Of a stretch of 64,000 nucleotides of DNA, positions 1-7,931 are shown in pieces. Below the pieces are notes generated by a model. The model saw only the letters and a list, made by a program, of their open reading frames with translations. It made no database searches and was not told where the DNA came from. Origin of the DNA: an uncultured SAR86 cluster bacterium. Its GTDB lineage: Bacteria; Pseudomonadota; Gammaproteobacteria; Magnimaribacterales; D2472. The position numbers and the translations under genes were made by a program. The first letter of the stretch is position 1, and each line of letters starts with the position of its first letter. Where the stretch lies: the NCBI GenBank assembly GCA_902511575.1, contig CABXFU010000003.1:96289-160288 (forward strand), in the 5' to 3' direction.

Positions 1-1
1 T

Positions 2-838
2 GTTATCAATATGATTCATGGCGGCAAAGACATAGTGCAAGGCCTTTGCAAACATTCCCTAAATAATGGATTGCTTTTCACTGGCAGCTACAAAGTTGGT
101 AAACAAATTAATAAAATCATGGCCGATTATCCGGAAAAAATTCTAGCTTTAGAATTGGGAGGCAATAATCCATTGGTGGTTTGGTCAACCAAAAAACTTA
201 ATGCAGCAGCAGACCTTATTTTTGAATCCGCATTTATTTCTTCGGGTCAACGTTGCACCTGTGCGCGTCGGCTTATTCTTCCTAATAATAAAAATGGCAA
301 GAAAATTTTAGCTAAATTAAAACAAAAAATTCAATCACTCTCATATGCTGACCCATTAGATCTTTACTATGGTCCATTAATCTCACTAAAAGCAACTGAG
401 GGATTTTTAGCTTTTCAAGACAAGCTTATTCACTTAGGCGCTAAAACCATTCTTAAAGCAAGAAAAGTGAGGGGCTCATTCAACTTGGTAACGCCGAGTC
501 TTATTAATATTACCGGAATGACTAAATCTCATGATGAGGAAAATTTTGGTCCCATGCTGCAGGTATTTTTTGCTGACACCTTTGATGAGGCAGTGGCAGA
601 AGCAAATAATACAAAATATGGTTTAGCCGCAGGGCTCATCTCGGATAATGAAAAGTTGTTTGATGGATTTGTGCGAAGAATTAATGCCGGCGTCATTAAT
701 TTTAATTCAACTACAACTGGTGCATCCGGAGCTTTTCCATTTGGTGGAATAGGCAGAAGTGGCAATCTTAGGCCTGCAGGTTTTTATGCTGCAGATTATT
801 GTGCATGGCCCAAGGCCTCCATCATTAAAAAATTATAG
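2..838 (+). CDS. astD: N-succinylglutamylate 5-semialdehyde dehydrogenase, 3' part (AstD)
   Basis: This is the C-terminal part of an aldehyde dehydrogenase whose 5' end lies before the window; the frame is open from base 2. AstD oxidises succinylglutamate semialdehyde to succinylglutamate with NAD in the arginine succinyltransferase (AST) pathway. The GS-x-x-x-G cofactor motif (FTGSYKVG), the catalytic Glu in ALELGGNNP and the catalytic Cys in SGQRCTCARR are all visible, and these blocks closely match E. coli AstD. About 278 codons are present against roughly 490 in the family, so a little over 200 N-terminal residues are missing. The stop codon directly abuts the astB start with no gap, so the two genes are surely co-transcribed. 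The AstD assignment over other ALDHs rests on motif likeness and the astB neighbour. Confidence 0.93.
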   Translation, partial: VINMIHGGKDIVQGLCKHSLNNGLLFTGSYKVGKQINKIMADYPEKILALELGGNNPLVVWSTKKLNAAADLIFESAFISSGQRCTCARRLILPNNKNGKKILAKLKQKIQSLSYADPLDLYYGPLISLKATEGFLAFQDKLIHLGAKTILKARKVRGSFNLVTPSLINITGMTKSHDEENFGPMLQVFFADTFDEAVAEANNTKYGLAAGLISDNEKLFDGFVRRINAGVINFNSTTTGASGAFPFGGIGRSGNLRPAGFYAADYCAWPKASIIKKL

Positions 839-2164
839 ATGACATATTCAGGGGAGATTAATTTTGATGGGCTAATTGGACCGACTCACAACTATGCTGG
901 TTTATCTCAAGGCAATTTAGCCTCACAAAAATATTTCAATCAAACTTCCAACCCTCAAGCTGCGGCCTTACAGGGCTTAGATAAAATGAGGCTTATTATG
1001 GAGCAAGGTATCCCTCAGGGATTTTTCTTGCCACATGAGCGCCCGCATTTACACACCCTCAGAAAACTTGGATTTGGAGGCACTGATGAGGAGGTCATTA
1101 ATCAAGCAGCAAAACAAAATCCTGCTTTATTAAAGAATGTTTATTCAGCCTCATCAATGTGGGCAGCCAATGCAGCTACTTTTTCTCCTAGCATTGATAG
1201 TTATGATCAAAACATCCACATCACTCCAGCTAATTTAAACTCCATGTTTCATCGCTCTATTGAGCATGAATTTACAAAGGTTCAATTGGAGCTTATGTTT
1301 GGGGTAGCTGCCCAAGTGCATATTCCAATAAAAAATATCTCTGGATATGGTGATGAGGGTGCGGCTAATCACCTTAGAGTGAGTGCGCAGCATCTTACAC
1401 CGGGCTTTCAGATTTTTGTTTTCGGAAGCTCTGCATTTGAAGTTCATCAAGGCATCATTGCTCGCCAAGCAGAAGAAATCTCTCAAGCGGTTTCCTCTCA
1501 GCATCAACTTGATCCAGATAGAGTGTTGTTTTTAAAACAAAACGAACAAGCCATTAATTCAGGTAGTTTTCATAATGATATTGTGAGCCTAGCCAACGAA
1601 GAGGTTTTTATTTTTCATCAAGAAGCATTTGCAGATAGAGTTGAATTAGAAAGAGCATTGCATCACCTCAAAGATCATGTAAAAGGCTTTCATCCTATTG
1701 AGATTCTCTCCGAAGATATCTCTCTCGATAACCTTGTATCAAGTTATTTGCTTAACTCGCAATTAATTACTGTTAAGAATAATGAGATGATGATGTTGTT
1801 GCCAGAAGAGGTTCAGAATCATCCTAACTGTATGAGATGGCTAGACGAAATTAAGACTTCATCACCCATCAAGCATCTTGAGTTTGTTGATATTCGTCAA
1901 AGCATGATGAATGGAGGAGGTCCAGCCTGCTTAAGATTTAAAACTGTAGTAAACAATGATGAGTTTGATCAGATTAATAATAAATTTTTACTCAGTTCAA
2001 AAAAGCTGATGGATTTAAGGGCACTAGTCAGCAAACATTACAGAGATAAGCTTTACCCTGAAGATTTATTAGATATTAAGCTCATGCAAGAGTCATATAC
2101 ATATTTAGATGAATTGACGCAGTTATTAGACTTGGGTTCTATCTATAATTTCCAAAAAAATTAA
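839..2164 (+). CDS. astB: N-succinylarginine dihydrolase (AstB)
   Basis: AstB hydrolyses N-succinylarginine to succinylornithine, CO2 and ammonia, the second step of arginine catabolism by the AST pathway. The 441 residues match the family length (E. coli 447). The N-terminus NFDGLIGPTHNYAGL is the family signature. The putative catalytic residues are present: Glu in GDEGAANH (about residues 172-179), His in FHNDI (about 243-247) and Cys in NGGGPACLR (about 363). The C-terminus LLDLGSIYNFQ also matches. It starts at the base after the astD stop. No astE follows; the next gene is unrelated. The 144-bp gap downstream (2165-2308) holds no clear terminator. Confidence 0.97.
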   Translation: MTYSGEINFDGLIGPTHNYAGLSQGNLASQKYFNQTSNPQAAALQGLDKMRLIMEQGIPQGFFLPHERPHLHTLRKLGFGGTDEEVINQAAKQNPALLKNVYSASSMWAANAATFSPSIDSYDQNIHITPANLNSMFHRSIEHEFTKVQLELMFGVAAQVHIPIKNISGYGDEGAANHLRVSAQHLTPGFQIFVFGSSAFEVHQGIIARQAEEISQAVSSQHQLDPDRVLFLKQNEQAINSGSFHNDIVSLANEEVFIFHQEAFADRVELERALHHLKDHVKGFHPIEILSEDISLDNLVSSYLLNSQLITVKNNEMMMLLPEEVQNHPNCMRWLDEIKTSSPIKHLEFVDIRQSMMNGGGPACLRFKTVVNNDEFDQINNKFLLSSKKLMDLRALVSKHYRDKLYPEDLLDIKLMQESYTYLDELTQLLDLGSIYNFQKN

Positions 2165-2308
2165 ATTTAGATTAAGGCGCTTCAATGATTTATTGTCCTT
2201 ATGTCAGTAATAGCCATTTTTTATTTATGACTAATAATGTTGTTATTTGATAGAATCCATTAACTACTTTTGATCTAATAAGTAGGTTGTATATTTAGGG
2301 GAAAAGAA

Positions 2309-4117
2309 TTGTTTAATAAAGTAATAGAATTTTTTAGGGTGCTAGGTGAGCTGAGATATTTAATCCCAGTCATGCGTTATAAATTTCCAGACCCTGAAGA
2401 TCCAGGTTCATTAGCTCACTTGTTTCAAGCCACAACAGAGCAATTCTCTCAAAGACCTTTCTTGTATTTTGAAGATGAAATGTGGACATATGATCATACC
2501 AATAAAGCAGCTAATAGCTTGGCAAGGTACCTTGTATCAACTGGTGTAAAGCATGGGGATAGAGTGGTCTTATTTATGGAGAATCGCCCAAGTTTTCTAA
2601 TTTCATTGTTGGCTTTAAATAAGATTGGTGCAATAGCTGTATTAATTAATACCAGCCTAACGGGCGACCCATTGGTTCATTGCATTAACTCATCTGATGC
2701 AGTGAAATGTATAGTAGGCGCAGAACGAGCTGAACCTCTAGAAGGTGTCTTAAATCAAATTAACATTACAAAACAAGAAGACTTTTTATGGGCTGAAGAT
2801 ACTGATCAATATTCCTTACCAGATTGGGCAATTGATCTAAAAGCTCAATTAGATCTTTCTGACGATAAGAATTTAGAAGAAACAAATGCAGTAAGGATAA
2901 AAGATGTGGCCTGCTATATATTTACCTCAGGAACCACGGGTGTTCCAAAGGCAGCAATTTGTCCTAATCAAAAACTGATGGCTGCTTCGGTGAATATTAA
3001 AATAGCTGGTTACAGAATCAATGAAACAGACTGTATGCATAATAGCTTACCTCTATATCATTCAACTGGCTTGATGTTAGGTATATGTGCAGTTATTCAA
3101 GCAGGAGCATCAACATTTATCAAAAGAAAATTTTCTGCTTCTTCATTTTGGGATGAAGTGCAGCAATACAATACAACTGCTCTTGTCTATATAGGAGAAC
3201 TTTGCAGGTATTTAGCTAATACAGAGACAGTACCAGCAGAACAAAATAATCCTTTAAAGGTTATGGTTGGGAACGGTCTCAGACCAGATGTCTGGGATAT
3301 TTTTAAAGATAGGTTTGGGGTTGATAGGATTGTTGAAATATATGGTGCAAGTGAGGGCAATGCTTTGTTCATGAATCTATTAAATAAGGATAAAACCATT
3401 GGCATGACCAATGCCCAAGTAGCTTTAATTGAATACGATGTTGCTGAAGATAAAATTATTAAAAATGAAGATGGGACGTGCAAAAAAATAACAAATCATG
3501 ATCCAGGATTATTGATTGTTTTTATATCACCAAATTCTGTTTTTAATGGTTACACAGATGCTCAGGCCACTGAAAAGAAAATCTTGAGAGATGTTTTTGA
3601 AGAAGGAGATGCCTGGTTTAATACAGGAGACCTCATTAAAACAGTTGATGTGGGTTATGCATTGGGTAAAACTCACTATCAATTCGTCGATCGAGTTGGT
3701 GATACTTTTAGATGGAAATCAGAGAATGTCTCAACGAATGAAGTTGGTGAGATTTTAAATGGTTTCAAAGATGTGAATATGTCCAATGTATACGGGGTAG
3801 AAATACCAGGTTGTGAGGGAAGAGCTGGCATGGCTGCTTTTAGTCTTGAAGATGCTAGTAGCTTTGACTGGAATGCCTTCTCTGAGCATGTGGATAATAG
3901 CCTCCCTAAATATGCTCGCCCTCTTTTTATAAGGATTATTGAGGAAATGGATACCACAGGGACTTTTAAATTAAAGAAAAATGACCTTAGAAATGAGGCA
4001 TTTAATATTGATAAAGTGACTGATCAGATCTATTGCTTGAAACCTAACTCTAGCAATTATGAAGTTTTAGATAAGGAATGGTTGCAAACCATCAATTCTG
4101 AACAAGCTGGATATTAA
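2309..4117 (+). CDS. FATP-type long/very-long-chain acyl-CoA synthetase
   Basis: This is an adenylate-forming enzyme that would activate fatty or other carboxylic acids to acyl-CoA with ATP. The AMP-binding P-loop YIFTSGTTG lies at residues 203-211, the YGASEGN motif at 345-351, and the motif DRVGDTFRWKSENVST from residue 461 is the hallmark of the FATP/SLC27 branch rather than FadD. Its 602 residues fit the family. It starts with TTG at 2309, preceded by the ribosome site AGGGGA near 2297-2302; no ATG lies nearby. It is followed after 26 bp by a saccharopine-dehydrogenase-fold reductase and probably shares its transcript. The actual substrate (fatty acid, sterol side chain or other) cannot be read from the sequence. 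Confidence 0.9.
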   Translation: MFNKVIEFFRVLGELRYLIPVMRYKFPDPEDPGSLAHLFQATTEQFSQRPFLYFEDEMWTYDHTNKAANSLARYLVSTGVKHGDRVVLFMENRPSFLISLLALNKIGAIAVLINTSLTGDPLVHCINSSDAVKCIVGAERAEPLEGVLNQINITKQEDFLWAEDTDQYSLPDWAIDLKAQLDLSDDKNLEETNAVRIKDVACYIFTSGTTGVPKAAICPNQKLMAASVNIKIAGYRINETDCMHNSLPLYHSTGLMLGICAVIQAGASTFIKRKFSASSFWDEVQQYNTTALVYIGELCRYLANTETVPAEQNNPLKVMVGNGLRPDVWDIFKDRFGVDRIVEIYGASEGNALFMNLLNKDKTIGMTNAQVALIEYDVAEDKIIKNEDGTCKKITNHDPGLLIVFISPNSVFNGYTDAQATEKKILRDVFEEGDAWFNTGDLIKTVDVGYALGKTHYQFVDRVGDTFRWKSENVSTNEVGEILNGFKDVNMSNVYGVEIPGCEGRAGMAAFSLEDASSFDWNAFSEHVDNSLPKYARPLFIRIIEEMDTTGTFKLKKNDLRNEAFNIDKVTDQIYCLKPNSSNYEVLDKEWLQTINSEQAGY

Positions 4118-4143
4118 TTAAATAATTTACAAAGGAGACTCTT

Positions 4144-5313
4144 ATGAGTGATAAGAATTTTGATGTTGTGGTTTATGGTGCAACAGGTTTTACTGGAAAG
4201 CTGGTTGTGGAATACATGCTTAATCAATATGGGAATGATGAAAGCATTACTTGGGCCATGGCTGGAAGAAGTCATGAGAAATTAATTGCGGTCAGAGATG
4301 CTTTGGGCGTGTCCGATGATGTGGCTCTTTTAACAGTAGATAGTAATGATGAATCAAGCATTACAGAAATGGTTAAACAAACAAAATGCGTATTAACAAC
4401 AGTTGGACCTTACCAACTTTATGGCCCAAGCATTGTTAAACAATGTGCTGCTAATGGAACAGATTATGTTGATCTATGTGGTGAGCCAGGATGGATGCAT
4501 GAAATGATCAACGAGCATGCTGAGCAGGCCAAGGAGACTGGTGCAAGAATTGTCTTTTCTTGTGGCTTTGACAGCATACCTTTTGACTTAGGTGTTTACT
4601 TTTTGCAAAAAGAAGTTATGGCTCAACATGGTAAACCTGCTTCTAATATAAGAGGAAGGGTGCGGGCAATGAATGGTGAGTTTTCCGGTGGAACAGCGGC
4701 TTCATTAAGTGCGACCATGGCATCGTTAAAAGAAAAGCCAGAATTATTTGCAGTGCTGGCTAACCCATTTTCACTGTCGAATGGTTTTACTGGACCAGAG
4801 CAAGCTCCTGACTCTAAACCTGTGTATGATGAAAAACTTGAAACCTGGGTCGCTCCATTTTTTATGGCGCCTATTAATACCAAAAATGTTCATAGATCTA
4901 ATATCTTAATGGACCATATGTATGGAGAAGATTTTTGCTATAACGAGATGTGGATTCAAGGACCAGGAGAGGAGGGTAAAGCTGCAGCAGAATTTGTTGG
5001 CAGCATGAATCCGTTGGCTGATGCACCAGCACCTGGTGAAGGTCCTTCTAAAGAATCAAGAGAGAATGGAAATTATGATGTACTCTTTTGTGCAGACTTG
5101 GCTGATGGATCGACCATTCATGCAGCTGTTTCAGGAGATATGGATCCTGGATATGGCTCAACTTCTAAAATGATTGCTGAAAGTGCAATCTGTTTGGTTA
5201 AAGAATGTCCTGATCTTGTTGGAGGTATTTATACTCCAGCACCAGCAATGGGCGAAAAACTTATTACAAGATTGCAAGCTAATGCTGGATTAGATTTTAG
5301 ATTAGAGAAATAG
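4144..5313 (+). CDS. Saccharopine-dehydrogenase-fold oxidoreductase (trans-acting enoyl reductase-like)
   Basis: A 389-residue protein with an N-terminal Rossmann motif YGATGFTG (residues 11-18) and the overall pattern of the SCCPDH/trans-acting enoyl reductase family, whose mycobacterial members reduce double bonds in polyketide-type lipids. Further family-like blocks are SCGFDSIPFDLGVY in the first half and YGSTSKMIAESA near the C-terminus. It is unlikely to be a lysine-pathway saccharopine dehydrogenase because no lysine genes surround it. A strong ribosome site AAAGGAGA (4131-4138) precedes the ATG. The FATP-type ligase upstream suggests a role in lipid or isoprenoid modification; this is inference. 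It converges on the tetR gene, with 24 bp between the stops. Confidence 0.82.
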   Translation: MSDKNFDVVVYGATGFTGKLVVEYMLNQYGNDESITWAMAGRSHEKLIAVRDALGVSDDVALLTVDSNDESSITEMVKQTKCVLTTVGPYQLYGPSIVKQCAANGTDYVDLCGEPGWMHEMINEHAEQAKETGARIVFSCGFDSIPFDLGVYFLQKEVMAQHGKPASNIRGRVRAMNGEFSGGTAASLSATMASLKEKPELFAVLANPFSLSNGFTGPEQAPDSKPVYDEKLETWVAPFFMAPINTKNVHRSNILMDHMYGEDFCYNEMWIQGPGEEGKAAAEFVGSMNPLADAPAPGEGPSKESRENGNYDVLFCADLADGSTIHAAVSGDMDPGYGSTSKMIAESAICLVKECPDLVGGIYTPAPAMGEKLITRLQANAGLDFRLEK

Positions 5314-5337
5314 CTCTAAGATACAAGTAATTCAATA

Positions 5338-5907
5338 TTACCTGTTATCGTTTGCAATCAAGAGGCATTGCCTGAGCATAGCCTTTTTAATCTGAGCGTT
5401 ATTTAATTTTTGACCTTGAAGCCTTGTCCACATTGCAAAGGATAGGCTTGCATGGAATAAATGCTTAGATTCAGCATCGAAACCTAAAACCTCGGGCAGG
5501 ACTTCCTCGGTTTTATCTTTTATACGGTCTTGATACATTAAATAATTTTCTCGCAAAAATTCGTACTTCCACATTTTAGAAACAGTCATAAACATAATTA
5601 ATTTATGTTTTTCATAGCCTGCATTCATTTGATTTGCGAGGGATTGGAGTCGAACCTCAAATGATGAGGAGGGGTCGTACTTTAAATTAAAATCATAATC
5701 CTTGCTTAAGTCTGCATCTACAGCCTTGAAGAGGTTTTCCATTTCATCAAATTGTCTGAAAACAGTTCTTATTCCAACCCCAGACTCATCAGCAACTTGT
5801 TGGGCAGTCGGTTCTAAATTACCTTCTTTGAATAATTTAATGCAAGCATCCACGATAAGTTTTTGACTATTGATGCTTCGTAGATTTCTTCCGTCTTGTT
5901 TTGCCAT
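5338..5907 (-). CDS. TetR-family transcriptional regulator
   Basis: A 189-residue repressor-type protein. The N-terminal helix-turn-helix lies at about residues 33-52 (PTAQQVADESGVGIRTVFRQF), followed by a helical ligand-binding domain with little recognisable identity. It is transcribed away from the 12-gene operon that starts at 5963. The 55-bp gap holds a 33-bp perfect palindrome at 5921-5953 that is very probably its operator. On the minus strand the -35 TTGACA (5946-5941) and -10 TATATT (5923-5918) put the transcript start about 4 nt before this ATG, and there is no ribosome-binding site. The mRNA is therefore predicted to be nearly leaderless and the gene autoregulated. The inducer is unknown. 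Confidence 0.93.
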   Translation of the reverse strand: MAKQDGRNLRSINSQKLIVDACIKLFKEGNLEPTAQQVADESGVGIRTVFRQFDEMENLFKAVDADLSKDYDFNLKYDPSSSFEVRLQSLANQMNAGYEKHKLIMFMTVSKMWKYEFLRENYLMYQDRIKDKTEEVLPEVLGFDAESKHLFHASLSFAMWTRLQGQKLNNAQIKKAMLRQCLLIANDNR

Positions 5908-5917
5908 TATTATTCAG

Positions 5918-5956
5918 AATATATCTATTGACATAATTTATGTCAATAGATATTGT
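5918..5956. promoter_or_regulatory. Divergent tetR / operon promoter with 33-bp perfect palindromic operator
   Basis: Bases 5921-5953 are a perfect inverted repeat: the 16-nt arm ATATCTATTGACATAA, one central T, then its exact complement. Each arm contains a consensus -35 TTGACA. On the plus strand TTGACA (5928-5933), a 17-bp spacer and TATTGT (5951-5956) predict a start at about 5963, which is the A of the ATG. On the minus strand TTGACA (5946-5941), a 17-bp spacer and TATATT (5923-5918) drive tetR. A bound TetR dimer pair would block both promoters. Coordinates and symmetry are read directly; regulation is inferred. Confidence 0.88.
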
Positions 5957-5962
5957 TATTCT

Positions 5963-6886
5963 ATGAATAGAGTAACTGAAACCTTAGGGGTTAAGTATCC
6001 AATCATTCAAGCGCCCATGGGATGGATTGCCAGAAGTCAGCTAGCTTCTGCTGTTTCAAATGCAGGAGGATTTGGCATCATCGAAACTTCTTCTGGAGAG
6101 ACTGAAAATTGCAAAGCTGAGATTTTAGCTATGTCAAAACTCACAGATAAACCCTTTGGTGTGAATTTGCCCTTAATGTTCTTAAGAGACGAGAGCATGA
6201 TTGAATTGGTGTTAGAGCAGGGCATAAAGTTTGTCACTACTTCTGCTGGCGATCCTGGGAAATACATTCATATACTTAAAGATGCAGGTATTAAGGTCTT
6301 TCATGCTGTGCCCAGTGTTGCTGGAGCTGTAAAAGCTGCAAATGCAGGTGTGGATGGCTTGGTTGTTGAAGGCACGGAGGGTGGGGGTTTTAAAAGTCCT
6401 GAAGAGGTTGGCTTGATAGTGTTAATTCAAGCAATTAGACAACATACTGACTTGCCTATTGTTGCAGCGGGTGGAATTGTTGATGGAATTGGTATGGCTG
6501 CAGCTTTTGCAGCTGGAGCAGAAGGTATACAGATGGGAACTAGGTTTGTATCTTCTAAAGAAAGTCCAGTGCATGACAACTTTAAAAATTCAATTATTGA
6601 TTCAGATGAGCAGGGAACATGGATTCTCAATAAAAAATCAAAACCTTGCATCAGAGCCCTAAAAACAGAATTTACCGAAAAAATACATGAAGCTGGTGTC
6701 ATGGAGATGACTGACATGATGAAAATTCAAGATCTCTACTTTGGAGGAGATATGAATTCAGCGCCAGCGCTGACTGGCCAGTCAGCAGGATTGATTGATA
6801 CAGTCAAACCAGTTGCTCAAATTATCGATGAAACCATTGACGAATTTAATGAGGCATGCAAAAGAATGTCTGCACAGAAATTCTAA
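5963..6886 (+). CDS. Nitronate monooxygenase / FabK-like FMN protein (operon gene 1)
   Basis: A 307-residue TIM-barrel flavoprotein of the nitronate monooxygenase (2-nitropropane dioxygenase)/FabK family, which uses FMN. Visible family blocks are YPIIQAPMGWIA (about residues 12-23), SNAGGFGIIE, the glycine-rich EGTEGGGF and the phosphate-binding region AAGGIVDGIGMAAAFAAGAEG followed by MGTRFV. An in-frame ATG at 5870 would run through the palindrome and the tetR coding start, so the ATG at 5963 is preferred; it gives the family's normal N-terminus. No ribosome site precedes it, and the promoter predicts a start at the ATG itself, implying a leaderless mRNA. It heads a 12-gene operon whose last gene is a second member of the family. 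The substrate is unknown. Confidence 0.9.
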   Translation: MNRVTETLGVKYPIIQAPMGWIARSQLASAVSNAGGFGIIETSSGETENCKAEILAMSKLTDKPFGVNLPLMFLRDESMIELVLEQGIKFVTTSAGDPGKYIHILKDAGIKVFHAVPSVAGAVKAANAGVDGLVVEGTEGGGFKSPEEVGLIVLIQAIRQHTDLPIVAAGGIVDGIGMAAAFAAGAEGIQMGTRFVSSKESPVHDNFKNSIIDSDEQGTWILNKKSKPCIRALKTEFTEKIHEAGVMEMTDMMKIQDLYFGGDMNSAPALTGQSAGLIDTVKPVAQIIDETIDEFNEACKRMSAQKF

Positions 6887-6888
6887 TA

Positions 6889-7929
6889 ATGAAAAGTTTG
6901 AACCCTATCCCAGTTATCGGGGTACCCGCTTCACCCTATACAAGAAAGATGGTTGCCTTACTTCGTTATAGAAGAATTCCATACATTGTAGAGTGGGGCG
7001 ATGCGAGAGAGTTAATTAAAAAACATAATCTTGAGGCGCCAAAACCTGTTTTACTTCCTGTGATGATTTTTAAAGTTGATGGTGCGCATAAAGCAATCAC
7101 TGATTCCACTCCAATCATTCACCATTTAGAGAATGAATTTCCTGATCGAGGAGTGATTCCTCACGACCCAAAACTTGCTTTTTTGAATTTTGTTCTTGAA
7201 GATTTTGGGGATGAGTGGGTCACAAAATATATGTTTCATTACAGATGGCACTTCAAAGAGGACATAGATAAAGCAGGCAACATTTTGCCATTATTGCACG
7301 ATGTGAGTCTTGATCATGAATCACATAAAGCTTTCAAACAGGGTATTACTGAATTACAGATAAGCCGACTTTGGGTTGTAGGTTCAAATGAAATAACGGC
7401 TCCAATTATTGAGTCAAGTTACAAGAGATTCCTGCAACAGCTTGAAGATTGCTTGTCAAAGAATGCATTTTTATTTGGCAGTCGTCCATCATCAGCCGAT
7501 TATGCAATATTTGGTCAATTGTCAGCATTAATAGGCTTTGATCCAACATCTCGAACAATTGCTCATGAGATATCACCGCGAGTCATTGCATGGCAGGATC
7601 GTATGGAGGACATGAGTGGCATAGATCCAGCGGATGAGGATTGGTTGAGTTATGAGGTTGCCCAAGAGGATTTAGCGGACATCTTTCAAGAGGTCGGCCA
7701 AGTTTATTTACCCGCACTCTTAGCAAATGCAAAAGCGATCGCTGCTGATGAGAAGACCTGGACCACTCAAATAGACGGTGCTCAATGGGAACAGCGCAGC
7801 TTCACCTATCAAGCAAAATGCTTGCAATGGATTAATGATGAATTTAATGCTTTAAATGATAATGATCAAAATCAAATTATGGCCTTTTTAAAGAAAACTG
7901 GTTGTGAGGATTTAATTCTTGGGAGATAG
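6889..7929 (+). CDS. Glutathione S-transferase-like protein
   Basis: A 346-residue protein with an N-terminal thioredoxin-fold GST domain (PVIGVPASPYTRKMVALLRY, followed by an SxPxIxH-like block TPIIHHLENEFP). A long helical C-terminal half contains a GST_C-like stretch (FLFGSRPSSADYAIFGQL). It is longer than usual GSTs (200-230 residues) because of extra sequence at the C-terminus that I do not recognise. It begins 2 bp after the previous stop; the in-frame ATG at 6856 would overlap the upstream gene and adds no domain, so 6889 is chosen. Probable glutathione-dependent conjugation or reduction, substrate unknown. It is one of three GST-family genes in this operon. Confidence 0.82.
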   Translation: MKSLNPIPVIGVPASPYTRKMVALLRYRRIPYIVEWGDARELIKKHNLEAPKPVLLPVMIFKVDGAHKAITDSTPIIHHLENEFPDRGVIPHDPKLAFLNFVLEDFGDEWVTKYMFHYRWHFKEDIDKAGNILPLLHDVSLDHESHKAFKQGITELQISRLWVVGSNEITAPIIESSYKRFLQQLEDCLSKNAFLFGSRPSSADYAIFGQLSALIGFDPTSRTIAHEISPRVIAWQDRMEDMSGIDPADEDWLSYEVAQEDLADIFQEVGQVYLPALLANAKAIAADEKTWTTQIDGAQWEQRSFTYQAKCLQWINDEFNALNDNDQNQIMAFLKKTGCEDLILGR

Positions 7930-7931
7930 AG

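Noticed and set aside
2199..2206. TTATGTCA before the FATP-type ligase as a TetR half-site
   Set aside because: Only one half matches; the left arm is absent, so it is probably chance.
5870..5962. Upstream in-frame extension of the nitronate monooxygenase gene to an ATG at 5870
   Set aside because: It would run through the perfect palindrome and the coding start of tetR, and adds a segment unlike the family N-terminus.
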